Positions 1 to 7,982 of a stretch of DNA of 64,000 bases are shown here, in pieces (positions within the stretch are counted from its first letter, which is position 1; each line of letters starts with the position of its first letter). The translations under genes were made by a program, and so were the position numbers. The notes below the pieces were generated by a model. It ran no database searches and had not been told where the DNA came from. It saw nothing but the letters and a program-made list of their open reading frames with translations. This DNA is from Syntrophaceae bacterium (GTDB lineage: Bacteria > Desulfobacterota > Syntrophia > Syntrophales > UBA2192). Location of the stretch: NCBI GenBank assembly GCA_013177795.1, contig JABLXY010000003.1, positions 637,578-701,577 of the forward strand, in the 5' to 3' direction.

Positions 1-1
1 G

Positions 2-919
2 AAGTCCGACTACGACACGAGCGTGGTGATCTTCGGCGACCCCGTCCACGGCGCCTCGGACATCGTGACGGGCAAGGGCGAGCTCGTCGTGTTCTGCGGG
101 GGGGCCGAGGTCGAGCGCGAGGAGGCCCTCAAGATGCACGAGAAGGGCATCCCCGTCTACCCCACGCCGGAGCGGGGCGTGCGGGCCCTGGCCCAGTTCT
201 TCGCCCACGAGGAGGCGGTGCCCAGGGCGCCCGAGCCGCACGGGAAGGCGGACGACGCGGGGCCGAGGCTCCGGCTCATGCCCGCGCCGGCGGCGGTGCG
301 CCTGCTGCGCTCCTACCGGATCCCGGCCGTCACGGCGGCCCCCGCGAAGAGCGCGGCCGAGGCGGTCAGGCTTGCCAGGCGGTTCACCCGGCCCGTGGCC
401 CTCAAGGTCGTCTCGCCCGACATCTCCCACAAGACGGACGTGGGGGGCGTCGCGCTCGGCATCCCGCCCTCGGGCGTCCGGAAGGCCTGGGACGCCATGA
501 TGGCAGCGGTCCGCAAGAAGGCACCCGGCGCCCGGATCGACGGGGTCACGCTCTCGCCCATGGCGGCGCCCGGCGGCGTCGAGGTCATCCTCGGCATCGC
601 CCGCGACCCGCAGTACGGGGCGACGATGCTGTTCGGCCTCGGCGGAATCTTCGCGGAGATCTACAAGGACGTGCAGCTGTGCCTGCTGCCGGCCTCGCCC
701 GGCGATTTCGAGAGGATGATCCGGGGGATCAAGGGATACCCGATCCTGGCGGGGGCGCGGGGCAGGGCCCCGAGGGACATTGCGGCCCTCGTCGACGTGA
801 TGGGCAGGCTCGCGAGGATCGCCGACGACTACCCGGGGTTCGACCAGATCGATCTCAACCCGGTCATCGTCTACGAGAAGGGCGTCTCCGTGGTGGACTA
901 CCGGATCCTGCACAAGTGA
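2..919 (+). CDS. ADP-forming acyl-CoA synthetase, C-terminal part (5' partial)
   Basis: The reading frame is open to the left edge, so the gene begins outside the window. What remains is the end of the CoA-binding/ligase region followed by an ATP-grasp domain of the NDP-forming acetyl/acyl-CoA synthetase family. These enzymes interconvert acyl-CoA + ADP + Pi and acid + CoA + ATP in the cytoplasm, often for energy conservation in anaerobes. Visible family features are the PVALKVVSPDISHKTDVGGV segment, the glycine-rich FGLGGIFAEIYKD segment and the DLNPVIVYEKG strand near the end. It stops at TGA 917-919. Substrate cannot be told from this portion. Confidence 0.85.
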   Translation, partial: KSDYDTSVVIFGDPVHGASDIVTGKGELVVFCGGAEVEREEALKMHEKGIPVYPTPERGVRALAQFFAHEEAVPRAPEPHGKADDAGPRLRLMPAPAAVRLLRSYRIPAVTAAPAKSAAEAVRLARRFTRPVALKVVSPDISHKTDVGGVALGIPPSGVRKAWDAMMAAVRKKAPGARIDGVTLSPMAAPGGVEVILGIARDPQYGATMLFGLGGIFAEIYKDVQLCLLPASPGDFERMIRGIKGYPILAGARGRAPRDIAALVDVMGRLARIADDYPGFDQIDLNPVIVYEKGVSVVDYRILHK

Positions 920-1029
920 GGCGTGTGCATCACGGCGCGCCGCGGGCCCGGCTGGGGACGGGGTTCTCGATAGAAGAAACACATTCTCCCCCGGCGGGAT
1001 AGGCAATCCCAAGTTTCCCTCTCCCTTGG

Positions 1030-2752
1030 GAGGCTGTGTCGCAATAGGGAGTAGGGGCTGAGTTCTTTGACAAAAAAATATCCGTAACGCACCTCGAAGG
1101 ATCGCCAACCCCGGCCCGGTGTGCTAGAGTGCTCCGCGAAAGGAGATGCGCTCATGCCTATCGAACCGGCGACCGTCTGCAACTGGGGCTGCTGCCCGCC
1201 AGCATCGAGGACTACGTGTCCCCCGAGGACCCGGTACGGGCCTACGATGCCTTCGTGGAGGCCTTGGATCTGCCGCAACTGGGCATCGAGGTGGACCCCA
1301 ACCAGGTCGGCAACGCCGCCTACGATCCGCGCGCGATGCTCAAGCTGCTGGTCTACGGCTACTCCTACGGGGTACGCAGTTCCCGCAAGCTCGAACGGGA
1401 GTGCCACCACAACCTGGCCTTTGTGTGGCTGATGGCCGGGCTGAGGCCCGACCACAAGACCATCGCGGAGTTTAGGCGCAACCACAAGGCGGCCCTCAAG
1501 CAGGTGCTCCGGCACTGCGCCCGGCTCTGCATCAAGCTCGACCTAATCGCGGGCAACGTGCTGTTTGTCGACGGCACAAAGATCCGGGCCAATGCCTCAC
1601 GCTACCGCAGCCATGACCGGGCCTGGTACGAGAAGAAGCTGGCCGATCTGGATCGGCGCATCGAGCAGCTGTTGCAGGACTGCGAGGCCATCGACCGCCG
1701 GGAGCGGCACATGGACTCGTACGTGGCGATGCGAAAGGACCTTGCCCAGACGAACACGCTCAAGGACCGGGTCCAGGAGGCCCTGCGGGGCTTCGAGGGA
1801 GGCAGCCACCGGCACGTCAACCTCACCGACCCGGACTGCGCCCTGATGAAGAGCGTCCAGGGCAGCCACGCGGCCTACAACGTCCAGTTGGTGGTGGATG
1901 ACAAGCAGGGGCTTCTGCTGCAGGCCGATGCCGTCGAAGAGACCAGTGATGTCAACCAGTTCGCCCGGCAGATCGAGGCCGCCAACGCGCTGCTGGAGAG
2001 TCCCTGCGAGACGGCCTGCGCCGATGCCGGCTATGCCGACACGGCGGAGCTCGAGAAGATCGACCGCCAGGGGATCCGAGTGATCGTGCCTTCACAGCGG
2101 CAGGCGAGGAAAGAGCCGGAAAAGCCGTTCAGCAAAAGCCATTTTGCGTATGACCCAGAGCAAGATGACTACAGCTGCCCTGAAGGTCACAGGCTCCGGT
2201 ATGAATCGACGGAAAAACGCACGGGCAAGCGGCACTACGTGATCACCGACGCGGCCATCTGCCACGCGTGCCGGCACTACGGGAGCTGCACCCAGGCGCG
2301 CAGGGGGCGCAAGATCATCCGGCTGCCCAACGAAGAGGTTAAGCTCAGGCTGGAGGCCCAGTACGAGGAGGCCGCCTCGCAGGCCGTCTACGAGAGGCGC
2401 AAAACCCGGGCCGAGCATCCCTTCGGGCACATCAAGCGCAACCTCAAGGTCGATGCCTTCCTGCTACGGGGGCTCGAGGGGGCGCGAGCCGAGGTCTCGA
2501 TGCTGGCCAGTTGCTTCAATGTGGCTCGCCTGATCTCGCTGCTCGGGGTCAACGGGCTCATCGAGAGGCTCCGGGCCCTCGGAAGGCCCTGCTTCGCACC
2601 GGCATGAGGCTCAACGGCGCTCTTCAAGGGCCCTGAACCATCAAAACCTGCCCGACAGACCGTGCGCGGATAGACGTTACGGATATTTTGTTGTCAAAGA
2701 ACGGGTAAACAACTCGTCCCTCGTCCCTTCTTGACTGTTGCGACACAGCCTC
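1030..2752 (+). mobile_element. IS1182-family insertion sequence
   Basis: A single transposase gene lies between perfect 15-bp terminal inverted repeats: GAGGCTGTGTCGCAA at 1030-1044 and its complement at 2738-2752. Subterminal similarity continues inward, since TTCTTTGACAAAAAAATATCC near 1062 is mirrored by GGATATTTTGTTGTCAAAGAA near 2680. The element sits between two arms of a 9-bp inverted repeat (CCCTCTCCC at 1017-1025, GGGAGAGGG at 2757-2765), so it appears to have entered the loop of a hairpin. No target duplication is obvious. Confidence 0.9.
1129..2607 (+). CDS. IS1182-family DDE transposase
   Basis: 492 residues read from GTG 1129. Typical layout: N-terminal DUF772-like region ending in the SIEDYV and LRPDHKTIAEFRR blocks, then an RNase H-like catalytic core with D148 (VLFVDGTKIRA), D299 (CADAGYAD) and E429 (RKTRAEHPFGHIKRN). 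A four-cysteine knuckle lies between them (C350, C378, C381, C387). The start is odd. A good ribosome site (AAAGGAGA, 1139-1146) is followed at the right distance by ATG 1154, but that ATG is one base out of frame with the transposase. Restoring one base after it would give the usual family N-terminus. The copy may therefore be a start-frameshifted, weakly expressed or dead one. Confidence 0.85.
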   Translation: MLRERRCAHAYRTGDRLQLGLLPASIEDYVSPEDPVRAYDAFVEALDLPQLGIEVDPNQVGNAAYDPRAMLKLLVYGYSYGVRSSRKLERECHHNLAFVWLMAGLRPDHKTIAEFRRNHKAALKQVLRHCARLCIKLDLIAGNVLFVDGTKIRANASRYRSHDRAWYEKKLADLDRRIEQLLQDCEAIDRRERHMDSYVAMRKDLAQTNTLKDRVQEALRGFEGGSHRHVNLTDPDCALMKSVQGSHAAYNVQLVVDDKQGLLLQADAVEETSDVNQFARQIEAANALLESPCETACADAGYADTAELEKIDRQGIRVIVPSQRQARKEPEKPFSKSHFAYDPEQDDYSCPEGHRLRYESTEKRTGKRHYVITDAAICHACRHYGSCTQARRGRKIIRLPNEEVKLRLEAQYEEAASQAVYERRKTRAEHPFGHIKRNLKVDAFLLRGLEGARAEVSMLASCFNVARLISLLGVNGLIERLRALGRPCFAPA

Positions 2753-2800
2753 TGGCGGGAGAGGGTGAGGGGGCCTGAACGCACTCACCCTCCCCTTGAT

Positions 2801-2821
2801 CCCCTCCCGTCGAGGGAGGGG
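2801..2821. repeat. REP-like hairpin (CCCCTCCC/GGGAGGGG)
   Basis: Perfect 8-bp arms CCCCTCCC (2801-2808) and GGGAGGGG (2814-2821) around a 5-nt loop. It resembles the hairpin split by the IS just upstream and one at 60,065-60,081, so it may belong to a dispersed intergenic repeat family of this genome. It has no U-tract. Confidence 0.5.
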
Positions 2822-2950
2822 AACCGAGAAGGCTGTTCAGCAGGAGCAGCCGGCCCCGGCTTCATCCTGGGTTGCCGGTGGGAGAGGCATCGCCGCGGGT
2901 GCGGGGAGGACAGAGGGGGAAGAACCCTCCGGCTGTGGCATACATCCCGT

Positions 2951-2975
2951 GATGCCCCTCCATGCGAGGGGCATC
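2951..2975 (+). terminator. 9-bp hairpin upstream of a small gene
   Basis: GATGCCCCT (2951-2959) pairs perfectly with AGGGGCATC (2967-2975) and is followed by GCTTTG. The U-run is short, so it is a weak Rho-independent terminator or a 5'-leader structure of the gene at 3012. Otherwise 2608-3011 holds only the right IS end and a repeat hairpin. Confidence 0.35.
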
Positions 2976-3011
2976 GCTTTGTCAGGGCAGAAAAACGGAG
3001 CGGTAATCGGC

Positions 3012-3359
3012 ATGGCGGAAACGAAGAAACGCAAAACGACGGGAGGCAGGGCGAAGGCCCCGACGGGCAAGCAACGGGCGAAGAAGCCCGTCGTCAGCCG
3101 GCAGGACGCCTTGCAGATCGCCCAGGCCTACCTGGCGGACAAGGGCGCCTTTTCCATCATCGGCATCGACGACCGGGTCCGGGAGGAGTTCGAGGCCTAC
3201 TTCGCCGCCAACGAGCAGCTGGCGGCTTCGCTTGCGGACTGCTGGATCGTCGAGTGCGGCGTCGACCCCTTCCTGGTCGTCGACGGCGGCACGATGCTCA
3301 TCGGCGTCTCGAAGACGACGGGCGACATCGTCTACGCGGGCATCCTGAGCGTGGCGTGA
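3012..3359 (+). CDS. small hypothetical protein
   Basis: 115 residues from ATG 3012; the frame stays open upstream to 2796, but that stretch has hairpins and no codon bias. The first ~30 residues are Lys/Arg/Thr rich and probably disordered. The rest is a compact alpha/beta sequence with a central acidic helix and a C-terminal hairpin (VDGGTMLIGVSKTTGDIVYAG). That end resembles small NTF2-like proteins, but I do not recognise the family. It stands alone between the IS element and the toxin-antitoxin pair. Confidence 0.6.
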   Translation: MAETKKRKTTGGRAKAPTGKQRAKKPVVSRQDALQIAQAYLADKGAFSIIGIDDRVREEFEAYFAANEQLAASLADCWIVECGVDPFLVVDGGTMLIGVSKTTGDIVYAGILSVA

Positions 3360-3515
3360 TGCGGAGAAGAGCCTGTCCGCCGGAAAAGGTCAGCATGCGT
3401 TGATTGAACGCGACGCCAGAGGGGGAAAGGCAGCACGCGGGACTCTTTCTGAATCACCCCGGGGTATCCGCCTCGAGGCCGATCCGGGCGTGAACGGTGA
3501 CGGCGCCGCGCTCCG

Positions 3516-3914
3516 TCACGGAGCGATGCGGAAGCCCTGTTCCTTGAAATGGCCGTCGAAGGTCAAGGCCGCGCCGATCCCGTGGCGCCGCATGATCTCG
3601 AAGCTGACGCAGTCGACGAGGCTGAGCCTTCGCCGTGAAGCGACGAGCAGGGCGGCCATTCCCAGCCGATGCAGATCGCCCGTGACGAATTCCACGTGGA
3701 GGATGGGGACCACCGCATCCTCGAAGGCCCGCACGGCCTCCAGACCGAGGCGGCTCTGGAGAAGCGCAACCGTCTCCACGAGGACGTAGCTGCTTGTCAC
3801 CGCCGTTGTTCCGCTCTCCAGGATGTCGGTCCATCCTCTACGCGCCGCGGCGTGGTTGTCGTCGTCCCGGTCGAGGAGGGCGTACAAGGCCGACGTGTCG
3901 ACAAAGACCCTCAT
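3516..3914 (-). CDS. vapC: VapC-type PIN-domain toxin
   Basis: 132 residues with the PIN fold: MRVFVDTSALYALLDRDD at the N-terminus supplies the first metal-binding Asp (D6). E47 (VLVETVALL), D101 (SLVDCVSF) and D120 (LTFDGHF) complete an acidic site. Family members are Mg-dependent ribonucleases that cut tRNA or rRNA. Its start overlaps the stop of the upstream antitoxin gene by 4 bp, so the two are translationally coupled on the minus strand. Confidence 0.85.
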   Translation of the reverse strand: MRVFVDTSALYALLDRDDDNHAAARRGWTDILESGTTAVTSSYVLVETVALLQSRLGLEAVRAFEDAVVPILHVEFVTGDLHRLGMAALLVASRRRLSLVDCVSFEIMRRHGIGAALTFDGHFKEQGFRIAP

Positions 3915-4159
3915 CGGTCGAAGGCCTCCGCCAGGTAGGCATCGTGCCGCTTCGAGACGTCGTGCTTTCCGGACCTGAATTTTCCGATGACATCCATGGC
4001 CCGCTTTTTCCTCTCGTCGGCGGGCATCATGACGCCCGAGCTGATCACCCCGTCGACGGCACGCCGGATGACTTCGGCCATGGATTCCCCGCGGGCGGCT
4101 GCGATTTCCTTCAGCGCGCGGGCCTGCTCTTCCGTCAGTTGAATCTGCGTTCTGACCAT
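3911..4159 (-). CDS. ribbon-helix-helix antitoxin (VapB-like)
   Basis: 82 residues from the ATG at 4159 (MVRTQIQLTEEQARALKEIA), the typical beta strand plus helices of a CopG/Arc-type RHH DNA-binding domain. The second half (residues ~45-82, basic and helical) would wrap the toxin. A longer frame to 4201 exists but runs through the operator. The gene precedes and overlaps the VapC gene, and such antitoxins usually repress their own promoter. Confidence 0.8.
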   Translation of the reverse strand: MVRTQIQLTEEQARALKEIAAARGESMAEVIRRAVDGVISSGVMMPADERKKRAMDVIGKFRSGKHDVSKRHDAYLAEAFDR

Positions 4160-4185
4160 GGTGATACCTGCGATTACATATTTAT

Positions 4186-4198
4186 TGTAATGATTACA
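4186..4198 (-). promoter_or_regulatory. probable operator of the toxin-antitoxin operon
   Basis: TGTAATGATTACA is a perfect dyad (6-bp arms, 1-bp centre) 27 bp upstream of the antitoxin ATG. A further ATTACA half-site lies at 4173-4178. Position and symmetry fit autoregulation by an RHH antitoxin. Confidence 0.55.
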
Positions 4199-4400
4199 CA
4201 TTGGGGGCTTTCCGTCAAGGCATGTTGTGGCTCAGCCGCTGCTTTGTTTCGTACGGGGGAAGAATTTGATCGCTGTCCCGGACCGATTCGCGGACCGTCT
4301 GCACAAGGGGATATGGGAGGGTACGGGCGCGCAAGGGGCGCAGCGCGACGGCTTCAGCGCGGGATCCGGGGATGGGGTTCGGCGGTGACGGATCGAAGGG

Positions 4401-4796
4401 TCACGTCCCCGCGTGTCGCAGCTCCTCGAGGCCCGAGAACGCGACGAGGACCCCCTCGCCCCTGAAGGGGAAGCCCATGGCCTTCTCGTCGTGCAGGCGG
4501 GTTGCATCGGCGTGGCTGACCCGCAGGCCGGCGAAATAGCACTGCGCGTTGTGCCGCGCGGCGTGCTCCAGGCAGCGCCGGACGACCTCGTCGTTCTCCA
4601 CGGCCCCCCGGTTGGGGTGCCGGGCCGTCCGGACGAGCACGTGCCCCAGAGTGCCGTTGCGCCGGGCGACGATCTGGGGGTTGACCTTGGGGTTGACGTT
4701 GACGTCCAGGATGACCCAGCCGTCCTGCTGCAGCTCCTCGCGGACGATGTGGACGCCCAGCCTGTGAATCTCGGCCTCGGTCAGCGCTTCCCGCAT
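4401..4796 (-). CDS. hypothetical protein, 131 aa
   Basis: Starts at ATG 4796 after an AGGAGG-like site (read on the minus strand). It begins with a helix (MREALTEAEIHRLGVHIVRE), followed by alternating strands. The segment D-V-N-V-N-P-K-V-N-P-Q-I-V-A-R-R-N-G next to HVLVRTA is reminiscent of small PD-(D/E)xK-like nuclease folds, but a full acidic/Lys triad is not convincing. No family recognised. It is isolated, with about 200 bp without genes before it and 150 bp after. Confidence 0.65.
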   Translation of the reverse strand: MREALTEAEIHRLGVHIVREELQQDGWVILDVNVNPKVNPQIVARRNGTLGHVLVRTARHPNRGAVENDEVVRRCLEHAARHNAQCYFAGLRVSHADATRLHDEKAMGFPFRGEGVLVAFSGLEELRHAGT

Positions 4797-4942
4797 ATTG
4801 CAACCTCCTCGATACTCTCCTATATCGGCTCCGGGGCCGGCGAGGTTGAGCCCGGCCGGGCGGCCCCCCCTCTTTTTCCGTGCTTAAACAGGGGCGTTTT
4901 GCTACAGTGCACATCAATGACCCTTGCTGGACGGGATACCCC

Positions 4943-5509
4943 ATGAAACCGGCCGTCGTGATCGTCGATATGCTCAGGGACACCCTCGAGGGCGCCCACC
5001 CCATGCCGATCAAGGAGCTGGGCCGTGCCATCGTGCCCGCCATCAACCGCCTCACCGGCTTTGCCCGGGAGCGATCGATTCCCGTGATCTTCTCCATGGA
5101 CAGCTTCCTGCCCGGGGACTTCATCTTTCAGGGCAGGATGAAGCACCACTCGATCCGGGGGACCAAGGGGGCCGAGGTCACGGACCTGCTCACGCAGGCC
5201 GGCACGGACTTCTATTCGCCCAAGCGGCGGTTCAGCGCGTTCTACAAGACGGACCTGGACCAGACGCTGCGCCTCTGCGGCGTCGACACGGTCGCGCTCT
5301 GCGGGATCGCCACCCACTGGTGCGTGCTGTCCTCGGCCTTCGACGCCCTGTCGAACGACTTCCGGGTGGTCATCCTCGAGGACTGCTGCGCGAGCTTCAA
5401 CCGCGAGATGCACGAGAGCTGCCTCGCGATCTACCGCAGAAACCCCCTCGAGCCGCTCCTGCGGGTGATGACGCTCGAGGCGTTCCTGGCGGAGGTGGCG
5501 GGGACGTGA
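4943..5509 (+). CDS. isochorismatase-family cysteine hydrolase
   Basis: 188 residues from ATG 4943 (MKPAVVIVDMLRDTLEG); an upstream extension to 4880 is less likely. The nicotinamidase/isochorismatase triad is visible: D9 (VIVDM), K94 (SPKRRFSAF) and C127 (GIATHWCVLS), with the cis-peptide-type GIATHWCV motif. Members hydrolyse amides or vinyl ethers such as nicotinamide or N-carbamoyl compounds; the substrate here is not determinable. The stop codon overlaps the start of the next gene. Confidence 0.85.
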   Translation: MKPAVVIVDMLRDTLEGAHPMPIKELGRAIVPAINRLTGFARERSIPVIFSMDSFLPGDFIFQGRMKHHSIRGTKGAEVTDLLTQAGTDFYSPKRRFSAFYKTDLDQTLRLCGVDTVALCGIATHWCVLSSAFDALSNDFRVVILEDCCASFNREMHESCLAIYRRNPLEPLLRVMTLEAFLAEVAGT

Positions 5510-5883
5510 GGAAGCTGAGTGCCAGGGAGTTCGACCGGGCCGTCCAGCGGGCGATCCGCCGCATCCCGCCGCAGATCCGGAGGCACCTGGACAACATGGT
5601 CATCTCCGTGCAGAAGCGGCCCTCGCCGGAACTGCTCGAGGAGATGGGCCTGCCGCCCGACGAGCCTCTCCTGGGGGTCTACACGGGCGCCTCCCTGATG
5701 GAGCGCTCCCACTTCGACATGCTGCAGTACCCGGACACGATCCAGATCTTCCAGGAGCCCCTCGAGGAGATGTGCGAAACGATGGATGAGCTCGAGGAGG
5801 AGATCGAGATCACCGTGGTCCACGAGGTGGCGCACTTCATCGGGATGACCGAGGAGGAGCTGGCCGAGCTGGGCTATGAATAA
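5506..5883 (+). CDS. zincin-like metallopeptidase family protein (PF06262-like)
   Basis: 125 residues from GTG 5506, overlapping the preceding stop by 4 bp, so the pair is co-translated. It carries the minimal-zincin signature HEVAH (residues 106-110) followed by FIGMTEEEL, where the glutamate is the usual distal zinc ligand. The acidic region 84-102 precedes the catalytic helix. Length (~120-130) is normal for this family of small HExxH proteins, whose substrate is generally unknown. Confidence 0.85.
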   Translation: MRKLSAREFDRAVQRAIRRIPPQIRRHLDNMVISVQKRPSPELLEEMGLPPDEPLLGVYTGASLMERSHFDMLQYPDTIQIFQEPLEEMCETMDELEEEIEITVVHEVAHFIGMTEEELAELGYE

Positions 5884-5950
5884 GCAGGTCACAGGGTAAA
5901 GGGGTTGAGGGGACGAGCAGGGGGGTAGCAGGACCCCGAGGAAGCGGCCG

Positions 5951-6967
5951 GTGACGGGCCGCCCGGTTTTGCGGGGTGCGGTGAAGGGCATGTACGGCAC
6001 AATCAAGAACGTGGCGCTCGCGGTGAGCGCCGTCATCCTGTTCTTCTTCGTCCTGTTCGTCGTCAACCAGACGGCGCAGGCGGTGGCGCTTGCCGACCGG
6101 GTGAGCCCGGCCTTCGGGACGGCCGTACTGTGGTTCCTGATCGGCCTCTACGCCGCGTTGGTCCTCGCCGCCGCGGCCTTTTTCCTGCGGCTCCCCAAGC
6201 CCCTCGTGCCCCCCGGGTCCGAGGCGGAGCCGGAATTCTCCCGCTACCTGGACGCCCTCCGGAAGCGCCTGGCCGCCAACCCCCGCCTCAGGGGCCATGA
6301 CCTGTCGGACCGCGCAGGGATCGAGCGGGCCCTGGAGGCGCTCGGCAGGGAGTGCGACGCCGTCATCCGCGACAGCGCCGCCGCCGTGTTCGTCAGCACG
6401 GCCATCTCCCAGAGCGGCCGGCTCGACACGCTGTTCGTCCTGACGGCCCACGTCCGGATGGTCTGGCGCATCGCCTCGATCTACGCTCAGCGCCCGGCGC
6501 TGCGGGAACTCCTGCACCTCTATGCGAACGTGGCCGCCACGGCCTTCGTGGCGGGGGAGCTCGACGAGGCGGAGATCGGCGAGCAGATCGAGCCGATCCT
6601 CTCGTCGGCGCTCGGCGCCGTGAGCCTCTCCGTGCCGGGCATGCAGGCCGCCGCGTCCATCGTCGTCACCTCGATCCTGACGGGGGCCGCCAATGCCTTT
6701 CTCACGCTGCGCGTGGGGATCATCGCGAGGCGCTGGTGCGGCAGCCTCGTCGTCGCCGACCGCCGGACGCTGCGCCGGTCGGCCACCGCCGAGGCGGCGA
6801 AACTGCTGGGCCAGGTCGTCAAGAACGGCACGGCGCGCATCTCGCGGGCCCTCTGGGCGGCCTCGAAGGGCAAGGTGGGCGGGGCGTTCTCGGGGCTCAC
6901 GGGCCTGGCCCGCGACATCAAGGACTCCCTCCTGGGCCTGCTGAAGATCAGGAAGGACGACGAGTGA
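5951..6967 (+). CDS. DUF697-like membrane protein
   Basis: 338 residues from GTG 5951, preceded by GAGGAA at 7-bp spacing; ATG 5990 is an alternative. Two N-terminal membrane spans (about residues 18-42 and 55-80) are followed by a soluble helical region and a C-terminal DUF697-type domain. That domain includes the hydrophobic PGMQAAASIVVTSILTGAAN stretch and an arginine-rich helix. Function is unknown; relatives are inner-membrane proteins. Confidence 0.65.
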   Translation: MTGRPVLRGAVKGMYGTIKNVALAVSAVILFFFVLFVVNQTAQAVALADRVSPAFGTAVLWFLIGLYAALVLAAAAFFLRLPKPLVPPGSEAEPEFSRYLDALRKRLAANPRLRGHDLSDRAGIERALEALGRECDAVIRDSAAAVFVSTAISQSGRLDTLFVLTAHVRMVWRIASIYAQRPALRELLHLYANVAATAFVAGELDEAEIGEQIEPILSSALGAVSLSVPGMQAAASIVVTSILTGAANAFLTLRVGIIARRWCGSLVVADRRTLRRSATAEAAKLLGQVVKNGTARISRALWAASKGKVGGAFSGLTGLARDIKDSLLGLLKIRKDDE

Positions 6968-6980
6968 GGTCCGACGCGGC

Positions 6981-7901
6981 ATGGGGCTGAACAAGGGGAG
7001 TTCCGCCGCCGGCCCGGTCCTGGCCCTCGCCTGCATCTCCCTGGTGTGGGGCTACAACTGGGTCGTCATGAAGGAGACGCTGCGCTACGCGGGCCCCTTC
7101 GACTTCAACGCCCTGCGGATGGCCCTGGGCAGCGTGTTCCTCTTTGCCTTCATGGCCTGGAAGCGCGAGCCCCTGCGGCCGCCCTTTCCCGCCTGGACGG
7201 CCGTCCTCGGCCTCACCCAGACGGCCCTCGGGACGGGCCTCATCGTCTGGGCCCTCGAGACGGGAGGGGCCGGCAAGACCTCGATCCTCGTCTACACGAT
7301 GCCCTTCTGGATCCTGCTGCTGGCCTGGCTCGTCCTGGACGAGAAGGTGCGCGGCGCCCTGTGGGCCCCCATCCTCCTGGCCTTCTGCGGGCTCATCTGC
7401 ATCCTCGAGCCCTGGGCCCTCGGGGGCACGCCCCAGAGCAAGTTGCTCGCCGTGATCTCCGGGGTGTGCTGGGCCGCCGGCGCCGTCATTGTGAAACTCC
7501 TGCAGCGTCGCTACCGCAGGCTGGATCTCATCCGCCTCACCACGTGGCAGCTCATCTTCGGCGCCCTGCCGCTCATCCCCGTCGCTTTCCTGGTGCCGTC
7601 GCGGCCCATCGACTGGTCGCCCTACCTCGTCGGCTCGATCGCCTACAATGCGATCCTCGTCTGCGGCGTGGCCTTCCTGCTGTGGACCTACGTCATCAAC
7701 CGCCTGCCGGCCGGTCTGGCGGGCCTGGGCACCCTGGCCGTCCCTGTCATCGGCATGACGGGCTCGAGGCTGCAGTTGGGCGAGCCGATCGGGTTCTGGG
7801 AGGGCTGGGGCATCGCCCTCATCGTGGCCGCCCTGGCGCTGCTGTCGGTCATCCGGCTGCGCGAGAGCCGGAAGGAGGACATCATCCCGGGGCAGGATTG
7901 A
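6981..7901 (+). CDS. EamA/DMT-family transporter
   Basis: 306 residues with ten predicted membrane helices arranged as two EamA repeats of about 145 residues. Signature-like ends are visible: LVWGYNWVVMKETL at the start of repeat 1 and an E-x-x-x-x-W-E-G-W-G near the end of repeat 2. It would export or exchange small metabolites across the inner membrane. It follows the DUF697 gene after 13 bp and may be co-transcribed. Confidence 0.85.
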   Translation: MGLNKGSSAAGPVLALACISLVWGYNWVVMKETLRYAGPFDFNALRMALGSVFLFAFMAWKREPLRPPFPAWTAVLGLTQTALGTGLIVWALETGGAGKTSILVYTMPFWILLLAWLVLDEKVRGALWAPILLAFCGLICILEPWALGGTPQSKLLAVISGVCWAAGAVIVKLLQRRYRRLDLIRLTTWQLIFGALPLIPVAFLVPSRPIDWSPYLVGSIAYNAILVCGVAFLLWTYVINRLPAGLAGLGTLAVPVIGMTGSRLQLGEPIGFWEGWGIALIVAALALLSVIRLRESRKEDIIPGQD

Positions 7902-7982
7902 GGGCAGGGGAGCCGGTGCGGGGCGGCCGTTCAAGGGCGCGGGCGGGATCGGCCCGGCGCGACAGCCCCGGGCGGCGGATCG

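Noticed and set aside
2796..3011. Upstream extension of the 3012 gene
   Set aside because: The frame is open but it crosses two hairpins and has no plausible start; the ATG at 3012 is more likely.
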